From Bacillota bacterium (GTDB lineage Bacteria; Bacillota; Sulfobacillia; Symbiobacteriales; Symbiobacteriaceae), in contig JAQBPS010000657.1 of assembly GCA_028287415.1 (NCBI GenBank), positions 1-5,625 on the forward strand: 5,625 bases of DNA, written 5' to 3'. The number at the start of each line of letters is the position of its first letter. Position 1 is the first letter of the stretch. A program made the position numbers and the translations under genes. The notes beneath the pieces were generated by a model, which ran no database searches, was not told where the DNA came from, and was given only the letters and a program-made list of their open reading frames with translations. This document shows positions 1 to 5,625 of this stretch, piece by piece.

Positions 1-1188
1 GATGACGTCGACCCCCGCATGATGGTGCGGCGCCGCCCTGAGGATAGGGATGGCACGTTCTACAAGCTCTTCACCGAAGGGCTGATCAAGGACTGGGACG
101 GCAAGGCGATCCCGCCGACCCGGCGCCCCTGGGGGCTGGACTTCAACCGGAATTATCCGGCCTTCTGGAACCCGGAGGGCAAGCAGCCGGGTGCGGGGCC
201 TTACCCGCTGAGCAACCCGGAGACCCGGGCGCTGGCCGACTTTGTGGTGGCGCACCCGAACATTGCGGCATACGTGGCGTACCACACGACCGGGGGCATC
301 CTGCTCCGGCCGCCTTCGAACGGCGGGGATGAGAAGGCCAACACGGCTGACCTGGAGACGTTCAAGCGGATCGGCGAGATCTGCACCAGGATTACCGGCT
401 ACCCCTGCAAGTCGACCTACCAGGCCTTCGCCTACACGGGCCAGGAGGCGCTGGTCAAGGGGGCCGATGACTGGGCCTACGAGCACTACGGGGTGCAGGC
501 CTACACCTTTGAACTCTGGAACCCGGATGGCCGGGCGGGGGCGAAGGGCTACGCCGACATCGGCGTGAAGGGGCTGCGTGAGCGCTCCTACGACGACTAC
601 CTGGCGGATGAGCGCAAGCGGCTCGCCTGGCAGGACCGCGAGCTGGAGGGCAAGGGCTTCATTGACTGGCAGCCGTTCACGCATCCGCAGCTGGGGCCGG
701 TGGCGATCGGCGGCTGGGAGATCAAGCAGTCTCTCCAGAACCCGCCCGAAGGGCCGATCCTGGTGGCTGAGGTCACAAAGGCCGCGGCCTTCACGTTCCA
801 GCACGCGCTGGCGACACCGAGGCTGGTGGTGGAGGCGAAGGCGGAGCCGCTGGGGGCGGGGCTGTATAAGGTTTCCGCCCGGGTGCGCAACGCCGGCGGG
901 CTGTCGACGAACGTGACGCAGATGGCCCTGACGATGAAGACAGCCAGGCCGATCGCTGTGACTGTGTCGGGCGATGTGCAGGTTCTGTCGGGTCACGAGC
1001 GCGTCGAAGTCGGGCACCTGGAAGGCTGGGTGATGACGGGCGGGCGCCCTGCCCGTGACGAGGTCTGGACCGACTGGGTCGTCCGGGCATCGGCCGGCGC
1101 GGTTGTGAAGATTACTGCGGCGACGGCACGGGCGGGTAGGGCTACGGCTGAGGTATCGCTGACGGGAGGGCGGAACGTTGAGCTATAA
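1..1188 (+). CDS. M14-family zinc carboxypeptidase, upstream tandem copy (5' partial)
   Basis: The reading frame is open from base 1, so the ATGs at 19 and 22 are internal and the gene begins outside the window. The visible 395 residues align with the downstream copy from about its residue 168, so roughly 165 N-terminal residues, including the HxxE zinc ligands, are missing. Visible M14 landmarks (fragment numbering) are the DFNRNYP motif at 47-53 (N49/R50 equal CPA N144/R145), the third zinc ligand H95 in AYHTTGG, DDWAYE at 156-161, and YTFELW with the general base E171. A linker block HPQLG...IGGW...LQNPP leads to a beta-rich C-terminal domain of about 150 residues. Family assignment is secure. 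The substrate is unknown: these enzymes remove C-terminal residues from peptides. Asp156 at the CPA-255 position hints at basic residues, as in carboxypeptidase B; this is inference. Signal peptide status cannot be seen. The 3' end overlaps the next gene by 11 nt. Confidence 0.93.
   Translation, partial: DDVDPRMMVRRRPEDRDGTFYKLFTEGLIKDWDGKAIPPTRRPWGLDFNRNYPAFWNPEGKQPGAGPYPLSNPETRALADFVVAHPNIAAYVAYHTTGGILLRPPSNGGDEKANTADLETFKRIGEICTRITGYPCKSTYQAFAYTGQEALVKGADDWAYEHYGVQAYTFELWNPDGRAGAKGYADIGVKGLRERSYDDYLADERKRLAWQDRELEGKGFIDWQPFTHPQLGPVAIGGWEIKQSLQNPPEGPILVAEVTKAAAFTFQHALATPRLVVEAKAEPLGAGLYKVSARVRNAGGLSTNVTQMALTMKTARPIAVTVSGDVQVLSGHERVEVGHLEGWVMTGGRPARDEVWTDWVVRASAGAVVKITAATARAGRATAEVSLTGGRNVEL
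1164..1170 (+). promoter_or_regulatory. Shine-Dalgarno site that fixes the TTG start of the second carboxypeptidase
   Basis: GGGAGGG lies 7 nt before the TTG at 1178, inside the last codons of the upstream gene. An in-frame stop (TGA at 1160-1162) precedes it, and no ATG or GTG lies between that stop and 1178, so the TTG is the first usable start. The site lies within the translated end of the first gene, which fits translational coupling. Confidence 0.75.
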
Positions 1189-2878
1189 GCCTACGGAGTA
1201 CCAGGACTATGCAAAGCTGACGGAGATTCTCCGGGGCTATGCCGCCGACTACCCGCACCTGGTACGGCTTGCCAGCGTGGCGCAGAGCCCTGAGGGCCGG
1301 GAGGTCTGGGTGCTGACCCTGACCAACCGGGCGACGGGGCCTGACACCGAGAAGCCGGGCTACCTGATCGATGGCTGCCATCACGCCGGGGAGGTCACAG
1401 CGACCGCACAGGCGCTCTATATCGTGGACTGGCTGTTGCGCCAGTACGGCACTGACCCGGACGCCACGGCATTGCTTGATACCCGGGCCGTATACGTGGT
1501 GCCCCGGCTCACCGTGGATGCGTCCGATGAGTACCTGCACACGCCGAAGCTGATGCGCAGCCGGGTGGCGCTCTATCCGCAGGCGGAGGAGAAGCCGGGC
1601 CTGATCCCGGACGATGTGGACGGCGACGGCACCATCCGGGAGATGCGGGTCGTGGATCCGAACGGCGAGTGGAAGGTTTCGGCGCGGGATTCCCGGCTGC
1701 TGGTCCGCCGCCAGCCGGAGGACAACGGCGCGGGGCCGTTCTATCGGCTGTACAGCGAGGGCATCATCCGGGAACTGAAGCCGGAGGGCCTGGTCGAATC
1801 GTACGACGGGCGGGGGGTCAAGGCGGCGCCGCCGCGCTGGGGCCTGGATTTCAACCGGAACTACCCGGTCAACTGGCAGATGGAGCATCGGCAGCCGGGC
1901 GCTGGTCCGGTCCCGTTCTCCGAGCCGGAGATCCGCGGTTACGCTGATTTTATCCTGGCGCATCCGAATATCGGCGGTTGGATGACCTACCACACAAGCG
2001 GTGGGGTCAACCTGCGGCCGGGTGCGATCACCAAGGACGACAAGCTGAACCAGGCCGACCTGGCGCGCTTCAAGGCGGTCGGCGACCTGGGGCAGCGGAT
2101 CAGCGGGTACCCGCACCGCAACCTGTTCGAGGTCTACACCGCTAACCCGGACCGGCCGGCGATCGGCTCGACCATGGAATTTGCCTACGACTATCTGGGC
2201 ATCATGCTGTTCGCCCCTGAACTGTGGGACATGAAGGGCCTGGCCGGGCTCCCCTCCTGGGGGAAGAAGTCGATCAAGGATATCGCCAACATGTCCGACG
2301 CCGAGAAGGAAGAGGAGGGCCTGAAGCTCCTCGCCTGGGACGACAAGGCGAACGAGTCCCGGGGCTTCCAGCCGTGGCGCAAGTTCCCGCATCCGCAGCT
2401 GGGCGAGGTGGAGATCGGCGGCTGGGACTTCAAGCACTGCCTCCAGAACCCGCCGCCCGGGCGCCTGCTGGAGCAGGAGCTGACCAAGAACTTCCGGTTT
2501 GCCATTGCGCATGCGCTGGCCAGCCCCCTGCTCGCCATCGGGCGGGTGGCGGTGAAGCCCCTGGGCGCGGCACTCTTTGAGCTGGCCGTGCAGGTGCAGA
2601 ACACTGGCTTCTTGCCGACGCAGGTGACGGAGGTGGCGCTCCAGCAGAAGCGGGTGCGCGGGGTTGCGCTCACGCTGGCGGGGGCGCAGGTGGTCTCTCA
2701 GCGAGGGGCCGACCTCCGGGGCGGGCGGTACAACATCGGCGAGATCGCGGGCTGGGGCAACGCCTCCGACAAGTGGGTCACCTTCGTGGTGAAGGCCGCT
2801 GCGGGCAGCGAGGTGACGGTGACGGCCAGCCACGATCGGGCCGGCACGGCGCAGGCCGTGTTCACGCTAAAGGCATAA
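1178..2878 (+). CDS. M14-family zinc carboxypeptidase, downstream tandem copy (complete)
   Basis: This 566-aa enzyme is predicted to hydrolyse C-terminal peptide bonds with one zinc ion. CPA-like residues are in order: zinc ligands H69 and E72 in HHAGE; R127 in KLMRSR after a segment resembling the NPDG...WRKTR stretch of CPA; N226/R227 in DFNRNYP; third zinc ligand H272 in TYHTSGG; Y320 as candidate for CPA Y248; general base E348 in APELW. Numbering matches bovine CPA up to R127, followed by an insertion of about 80 residues (roughly 131-221) that holds DVDGDG at 146-151, a calcium-loop-like motif. Residues about 400-566 form a beta-rich C-terminal domain. The position equivalent to CPA 255 is Met333, and the usual Asp of the DW motif is Glu334. 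The N-terminus (MSYKPTEYQDYAKL) is not a signal peptide, so a cytoplasmic location is likely. It is homologous to the upstream copy: 36 of 56 residues match by hand count from WGLDFNRNYP to the third zinc ligand. The physiological substrate is unknown. Confidence 0.95.
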   Translation: MSYKPTEYQDYAKLTEILRGYAADYPHLVRLASVAQSPEGREVWVLTLTNRATGPDTEKPGYLIDGCHHAGEVTATAQALYIVDWLLRQYGTDPDATALLDTRAVYVVPRLTVDASDEYLHTPKLMRSRVALYPQAEEKPGLIPDDVDGDGTIREMRVVDPNGEWKVSARDSRLLVRRQPEDNGAGPFYRLYSEGIIRELKPEGLVESYDGRGVKAAPPRWGLDFNRNYPVNWQMEHRQPGAGPVPFSEPEIRGYADFILAHPNIGGWMTYHTSGGVNLRPGAITKDDKLNQADLARFKAVGDLGQRISGYPHRNLFEVYTANPDRPAIGSTMEFAYDYLGIMLFAPELWDMKGLAGLPSWGKKSIKDIANMSDAEKEEEGLKLLAWDDKANESRGFQPWRKFPHPQLGEVEIGGWDFKHCLQNPPPGRLLEQELTKNFRFAIAHALASPLLAIGRVAVKPLGAALFELAVQVQNTGFLPTQVTEVALQQKRVRGVALTLAGAQVVSQRGADLRGGRYNIGEIAGWGNASDKWVTFVVKAAAGSEVTVTASHDRAGTAQAVFTLKA

Positions 2879-2917
2879 AAGGTGGGGCGGCCGGGGTTTT
2901 CCCAGCCGCCCCACCTT
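2879..2917 (+). terminator. Perfect 13-bp GC-rich hairpin after the peptidase pair, likely terminator
   Basis: Arms 2879-2891 (AAGGTGGGGCGGC) and 2905-2917 (GCCGCCCCACCTT) are exact reverse complements, starting immediately after the TAA stop. The 13-nt loop contains GGG/CCC around TTTT, which could extend the structure. There is no T-run after the 3' arm on the plus strand (GCTATGATG follows). On the minus strand the hairpin is followed by TTTTATG. The position directly behind a stop codon and before a new promoter and RBS supports a terminator or RNA 3'-end stabiliser, but the missing U-tract lowers confidence in intrinsic termination on the plus strand. Confidence 0.55.
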
Positions 2918-2925
2918 GCTATGAT
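2917..2925 (+). promoter_or_regulatory. Candidate extended -10 promoter for the HEAT-repeat gene
   Basis: TGCTATGAT matches the extended -10 pattern TG-N-TATAAT, with five of six hexamer bases. A -35 at 17-nt spacing would be TTTTCC at 2897-2902, a poor match that lies in the hairpin loop, as may be tolerated for extended -10 promoters. Transcription would start near 2932, leaving a leader of about 18 nt that contains the Shine-Dalgarno site. Prediction only. Confidence 0.4.
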
Positions 2926-2934
2926 GATCTCGTG

Positions 2935-2943
2935 AAGGAGGGG
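2935..2943 (+). promoter_or_regulatory. Strong Shine-Dalgarno site selecting the GTG start at 2950
   Basis: AAGGAGGGG contains the full AAGGAGG anti-16S complement, with 8 nt from that core to the GTG at 2950. The other in-frame GTG at 2932 lies before the site and cannot use it, and longer upstream starts would run through the hairpin and the peptidase gene. Confidence 0.85.
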
Positions 2944-2949
2944 AGTTCT

Positions 2950-3840
2950 GTGGGCAGTACACGCAAGCCCGGGACTGATGCGCGGCTGAAGGCGGTGAGG
3001 GCGGGCGGGCCGGAGGAGGTGCTGGCAGCCCTCGACGATCCGTCTGCCGTGGTGGTCGAGGCCGCGGCGCAGCGGCTGAGCCAGCCGCGGGCGGCCGGCG
3101 CCCTGCTGCGCGCCTATCTGCGCCTGCATGAGGGCGCCCCCCTCAGCGATTCGGGGTGCTGGGCCCGCATGGCGATCCTCGAGGCCCTGGCACGGCTGGA
3201 GGCGCCCGAGGGCGAGGATGCGGCCAGGTTAGCCGTCCGCAGCGTCCAGGTGGAGGCAGTCGGTTTTGGCCTGAGCGATACCGCCACGGGGCTGCGGGTG
3301 GCGGGCGCTGGCCTGCTCGCCAACCTGCGGGTACCGGACGCCCTGATCGACCTGGCCTGGCTGCTGCACGACTTCGTGCCCAACGCCAACTGCTCGGCGG
3401 CGGAGGCGCCGTTTGCCAAGATGGCGGCCCGGGTGGCGGCCGCCAGGGCCATCGGGGCGCTGGGCGACCCGGCCGGTGCCGCGATCCTGGGCGTGAAGCT
3501 GGCTTTTCCCCACGCCGAGGTACCCGATGTGCTGGCCGAGTGCATGGATGCGCTGGTGGCACTGCGGGAGCCTCGCGCCTTTGAGTTTCTCCAGCCGTGG
3601 CTCGCCAGCACTAATCCGTACCTGGTCGCCACTGCCGGCACGGCGCTTGCAGCGGCTGACGGTCTCAAGGCGCTGCCGCTCCTGGTGTCAGCCCTCGAAG
3701 ATGCTGTCGCTGACGCCCGGGAGCCGCTGGTGTACGCCATCGGCTCGATCCGGGCTGATGCGGCCCGGGAGGCCCTGCTGCGGCTGGCAGAGCACCCCGA
3801 TAAGCGCATCAGCAAGGTCGCGAAAGAACTGACCGAATGA
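2950..3840 (+). CDS. HEAT-repeat-like alpha-helical protein of unknown function
   Basis: This encodes 296 aa from the GTG start. The protein is Ala/Leu-rich and built of repeated paired helices resembling HEAT or PBS-lyase-type repeats: for example residues 20-45 (PEEVLAALDDPSAVVVEAAAQRL), 157-184 (AARVAAARAIGALGDPAGAAIL), 193-221, 223-250 and 254-281 (AREPLVYAIGSIRADAAREALLRL). The helix - DP or turn - helix spacing of roughly 30 residues is the main evidence. Such solenoids are generally protein-binding scaffolds, and bilin lyases contain related repeats, but nothing here points to a partner or a reaction. No signal peptide, membrane segment or catalytic motif is visible, so it is probably cytosolic. 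It is separated from the peptidases by a hairpin and its own promoter-like motif, so a functional link with them is not implied. It converges with the transporter gene, with 12 nt between stops. Confidence 0.8.
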   Translation: MGSTRKPGTDARLKAVRAGGPEEVLAALDDPSAVVVEAAAQRLSQPRAAGALLRAYLRLHEGAPLSDSGCWARMAILEALARLEAPEGEDAARLAVRSVQVEAVGFGLSDTATGLRVAGAGLLANLRVPDALIDLAWLLHDFVPNANCSAAEAPFAKMAARVAAARAIGALGDPAGAAILGVKLAFPHAEVPDVLAECMDALVALREPRAFEFLQPWLASTNPYLVATAGTALAAADGLKALPLLVSALEDAVADAREPLVYAIGSIRADAAREALLRLAEHPDKRISKVAKELTE

Positions 3841-3852
3841 GAAACCCCGGCC

Positions 3853-4773
3853 TCAGTCAGCGACCGGCCAGGCAGCAGAGCGCTGCAGCACCGCCACCCC
3901 GGACAGCACCAGCGCCATGCCTGCCAGCTGAAGCAGGCCGAGCGGCTCCCGCAGGAGCAAAAAGCCCAACCCGGCCGCCACCACCGGCTCCAGTGTCGCC
4001 ACGATGCTGGCGTGGCTGGATTCGATCGACTGAAGCCCCGTCAGGTAAAGCCCATACGCTGCCACCGTCGGCACCAGCCCGAGGTAAGCGACCAGCGGCC
4101 AGACCTGCGGCGCCGCCCCGAGTGCCCGCACCGTCGCCACACCATAGACCGGCAGCAGGGCCAGGCTCCCGAACAGCATGCTGTACGCTTGCACCGTCCA
4201 CGGCCCGTACTTGCGCAGCCCATGCTTGCCGAAGATGGCGTACATACCATAGGTGAACCCGGCACCCAGCCCCGTCAGCAGCCCCATCCCCTGCGCCCGG
4301 AACGTCCCCGGCTCGTATGCCCGGCTTACCAGCGCGCACCCCGCCAGTGTGACGCCCAATGCGACTACCTTGGCCCGGGTGAGCGGCTCCCCCATCAGCA
4401 GGTAAGCGACGATCGCCACAAAGGTCGGCGCCGTGTATAGCAGCACAGCCGCCGCCGCCACCGAGATGTGCTGGATCGTCGTAAAATAGAGCAGATAGAA
4501 CGCAGCCACGCTGAACAGCCCATAGGCGGCAAAGTACGGGACATCCCGCCAGGCGATCCGCAGCGAGGCCGGGCGGACCACGCCGAGCGTAGCCAAAACC
4601 ACCAGGGCCGCCACTGAGGCCCGCAACGTGACGACAACGCCCGGCGTCAGCCCGGCGGCATAGAGCATGCGCCCGGCAATGCCCAGGGTGCCCCACAGGC
4701 AGGCAGCAGCCGCCACCAACAGATAACCGGTCAACCTGCGGCTCTGCGGGGTCTCGACGGCCACCTGCTGCAT
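3853..4773 (-). CDS. EamA-family (DMT superfamily) membrane transporter
   Basis: This is a 306-aa polytopic protein from the ATG at 4773. About ten hydrophobic segments are visible, near residues 16-38, 44-64, 79-97, 103-126, 133-151, 161-182, 193-213, 225-246, 252-274 and 279-297. They fall into two homologous halves of five, the EamA/RhaT arrangement. Each half ends with the characteristic stretch: LLYTAPTFVAIVAYLLMGEP in the first and SIVATLEPVVAAGLGFLLLREP in the second, the expected ATLEP and EPL signatures. The family exports or imports small metabolites such as amino acids or nucleotide-like compounds in the cytoplasmic membrane; the substrate cannot be read from the sequence. The ATG is chosen because GAAAGGGG (4782-4789 on this strand) lies 8 nt before it and MQQVAVETPQSRR is a plausible cytosolic N-terminus before helix 1. 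The frame stays open to a GTG at 4902, but that extension has no family-like features. Confidence 0.92.
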   Translation of the reverse strand: MQQVAVETPQSRRLTGYLLVAAAACLWGTLGIAGRMLYAAGLTPGVVVTLRASVAALVVLATLGVVRPASLRIAWRDVPYFAAYGLFSVAAFYLLYFTTIQHISVAAAAVLLYTAPTFVAIVAYLLMGEPLTRAKVVALGVTLAGCALVSRAYEPGTFRAQGMGLLTGLGAGFTYGMYAIFGKHGLRKYGPWTVQAYSMLFGSLALLPVYGVATVRALGAAPQVWPLVAYLGLVPTVAAYGLYLTGLQSIESSHASIVATLEPVVAAGLGFLLLREPLGLLQLAGMALVLSGVAVLQRSAAWPVAD

Positions 4774-4915
4774 GGGTGCGGCCCCTTTCGTGCAGACACT
4801 TACAGCTAAACTGATTGGCGGTGTGCCCCCCCAAACTCCTGCCGGGAACGGCCAGTAAGCCGCGGCACCGTCACCGGGCAACACGGTTAGCACGCGCTTC
4901 ACGGTGCGCTGAACA
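4774..4915 (-). other. Leader region of the EamA gene with inverted repeat
   Basis: This non-coding stretch of 142 nt lies between the pgl hairpin and the transporter ATG. It should hold the transporter promoter, but I find no convincing -35/-10 pair. It contains an inverted repeat, GCACCGT (4865-4871) with ACGGTGC (4901-4907), enclosing a smaller ACCG/CGGT pair (4873-4876 with 4884-4887). I do not recognise a known riboswitch class. The structure could be a leader RNA element or an operator, or chance in GC-rich DNA. Confidence 0.35.
4782..4789 (-). promoter_or_regulatory. Shine-Dalgarno site supporting the ATG start of the EamA transporter
   Basis: On the minus strand GAAAGGGG precedes the ATG at 4773 with 8 nt between. 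It is a moderate match to AAGGAGG and decides in favour of the 306-aa form over the 349-aa form starting at the GTG at 4902. Confidence 0.55.
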
Positions 4916-4957
4916 CAGAAGCCCCCATGACGACCAACGCCGTCATGGGGGCTTCTG
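4916..4957 (-). terminator. Perfect 17-bp hairpin, likely terminator of pgl
   Basis: Arms 4916-4932 (CAGAAGCCCCCATGACG) and 4941-4957 are exact reverse complements around an 8-nt loop. On the minus strand the hairpin begins 8 nt after the pgl stop codon (4966-4968) and is followed by TGTTCAGCG, so the U-tract is weak (the end reads CTTCTGTGTT). Length, perfection and position make it the probable 3' end of the pgl transcript, separating it from the transporter gene. Confidence 0.65.
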
Positions 4958-4965
4958 CATGCAAA

Positions 4966-5625
4966 TTACACGACATACCAGGTGGCTTTCCCCGCCAGGG
5001 CGACAGCCGCCGCAGGATACCGGTCCGCCGCGGCCAACGGGTTCGCCCGGATCGCCTCAAGCACGGGCCGCTTATCCTCGCCGGTGACGAGAAAGAGCAG
5101 CCTGCGGGCTTTGAACAGCACCGGCTGGGTCAAGGTCAGCCGCACCTCCGGATCGACCGGTGCCCGTCCCACTGTCACCCAGCGGTCACGCTCGGCCACC
5201 GCCGGCGTCCCCGGGAAGAGGGAGGCGGTGTGCCCGTCCGCCCCCATCCCCAGGAGGATCAGGTCGAACTGGGGCACATGATCGTTGCCGAACACCGCCC
5301 GCAGCACCTCCTCATACTCCCGGGCGGCCTCCTCAGGCCCGCCCCCGTCGTCCGGCATCGGATGAACCTGCCTCGCCGGGATCGGCACGTGCTCAAGCAG
5401 TGTCTCCCGCGCCATGCGGTAGTTGCTGCGCGCATCGTCATGGGGCACGTACCGCTCGTCCCCCCAGAAAATGTGCACCTGCGCCCACGGCATCTCGTCA
5501 CGATACGGCCCCGCCAGCAGCCGGTGGAGTTCGGCCGGGGTCCGCCCGCCGGACAGCGCCAGCGCGAACCGGCCCCGTTCCGCCACGGCTGACTTCGCCG
5601 CTGCCACGACCGCGTCTGCGGCGGC
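4966..5625 (-). CDS. pgl: 6-phosphogluconolactonase (5' partial)
   Basis: This enzyme hydrolyses 6-phosphogluconolactone to 6-phosphogluconate, the second step of the oxidative pentose phosphate pathway, in the cytosol. The visible 219 residues carry the family signatures (fragment numbering): LSGGRTP at about 24-30 (phosphate-binding loop), FWGDERYVP at 53-61 followed by SNYRMA at 67-72, GMGADGHTASLFPGT at 126-140 with the family's active-site His, VRLTLT at 161-166, and VTGEDKRPVLEAI near the C-terminus. The frame stays open to the last base of the window; the GTG at 5607 is an internal valine codon in the usual A-DAVVAAA helix. Members are around 230-250 aa, so only some 20-30 N-terminal residues are missing. 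The gene often sits with zwf or gnd, but the upstream neighbour is outside the window. It is the SugarP_isomerase-related DevB/Pgl type, not the YbhE beta-propeller type. Confidence 0.95.
   Translation of the reverse strand, partial: AAADAVVAAAKSAVAERGRFALALSGGRTPAELHRLLAGPYRDEMPWAQVHIFWGDERYVPHDDARSNYRMARETLLEHVPIPARQVHPMPDDGGGPEEAAREYEEVLRAVFGNDHVPQFDLILLGMGADGHTASLFPGTPAVAERDRWVTVGRAPVDPEVRLTLTQPVLFKARRLLFLVTGEDKRPVLEAIRANPLAAADRYPAAAVALAGKATWYVV

Noticed and set aside
19..24. ATG codons at 19 and 22 as the start of the first peptidase
   Set aside because: The frame is open to base 1 and homology to the second copy (the DPRMMVRR segment matching DSRLLVRR) continues across this point, with the zinc-binding HxxE region expected upstream of the window.
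1142..2833. A 563-codon open frame on the minus strand, antisense to nearly the whole second carboxypeptidase
   Set aside because: Its product is rich in Arg, His, Pro and Leu in the manner of shadow frames in GC-rich genes and shows no domain; the plus-strand frame has full M14 motifs. Codon bias at G/C third positions suppresses antisense stops.
2773..2949. Longer N-terminus for the HEAT-repeat protein
   Set aside because: It would overlap the peptidase gene and be translated through the hairpin. The strong Shine-Dalgarno site at 2935-2943 points to the GTG at 2950.
3857..4834. Second long minus-strand frame within the transporter gene
   Set aside because: It is Gly/Ala/Arg-rich and has no ordered membrane segments, while the 306-residue frame shows ten helices and both EamA signatures.
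4927..5592. Long plus-strand open frame opposite pgl
   Set aside because: It is Arg/Pro/His-rich with no recognisable motif; the minus strand carries the complete set of 6-phosphogluconolactonase signatures.
5605..5607. GTG as the start of pgl
   Set aside because: Upstream codons continue the typical N-terminal helix to the window edge and the remaining protein would be shorter than the family norm.
1..5625. Search for defence, phage, mobile-element, CRISPR or biosynthetic cluster signals
   Set aside because: No transposase, integrase, nuclease, direct-repeat array or composition shift was seen; all genes belong to ordinary chromosomal families.

Overview
The window is compact, GC-rich bacterial chromosome with five protein genes, two of them cut by the window edges. 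Strong purine-rich Shine-Dalgarno sites (AAGGAGGGG before the HEAT-repeat gene), GTG and TTG starts and high G+C at third codon positions suggest a high-GC Firmicute, possibly a thermophile of the Symbiobacterium type. This is an inference from style; no rRNA or other marker is present. There is no transposase, CRISPR array, tRNA or phage gene, and coding density is high.

Left part (1-2878, + strand): two tandem, clearly homologous M14-family zinc carboxypeptidases. The first lacks its N-terminal third because the window starts inside it. The second is complete (566 aa), starts at a TTG that overlaps the end of the first by 11 nt, and is probably translationally coupled to it. The catalytic residues can be placed against bovine carboxypeptidase A (CPA): zinc ligands H69, E72 and H272, R127, N226/R227 and general base E348 in the complete copy. 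The two copies differ at the position equivalent to CPA residue 255, which sets side-chain preference in the A/B carboxypeptidases (Asp in the first copy, Met in the second). They may therefore be a complementary pair trimming different C-terminal residues. The complete copy has no signal peptide, so it probably acts in the cytoplasm.

Middle part (2879-3840, + strand): a 13-bp perfect hairpin follows the peptidase pair. Directly after it come an extended -10 promoter motif and a strong ribosome binding site for a 296-aa HEAT-repeat-like helical protein of unknown function. This gene is therefore likely its own transcription unit.

Right part (3841-5625, - strand): an EamA-type (DMT superfamily) ten-helix transporter converges on the HEAT gene with only 12 nt between stop codons. 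Upstream of it is a 142-nt leader with an inverted repeat, then a 17-bp perfect hairpin that probably terminates the next minus-strand gene, pgl (6-phosphogluconolactonase, oxidative pentose phosphate pathway), whose N-terminus is cut off by the window end.

I see no strong evidence for a novel multi-gene system. The most interesting items are the predicted specificity split between the tandem peptidases and the DxDxDG-bearing insertion in their catalytic domain.
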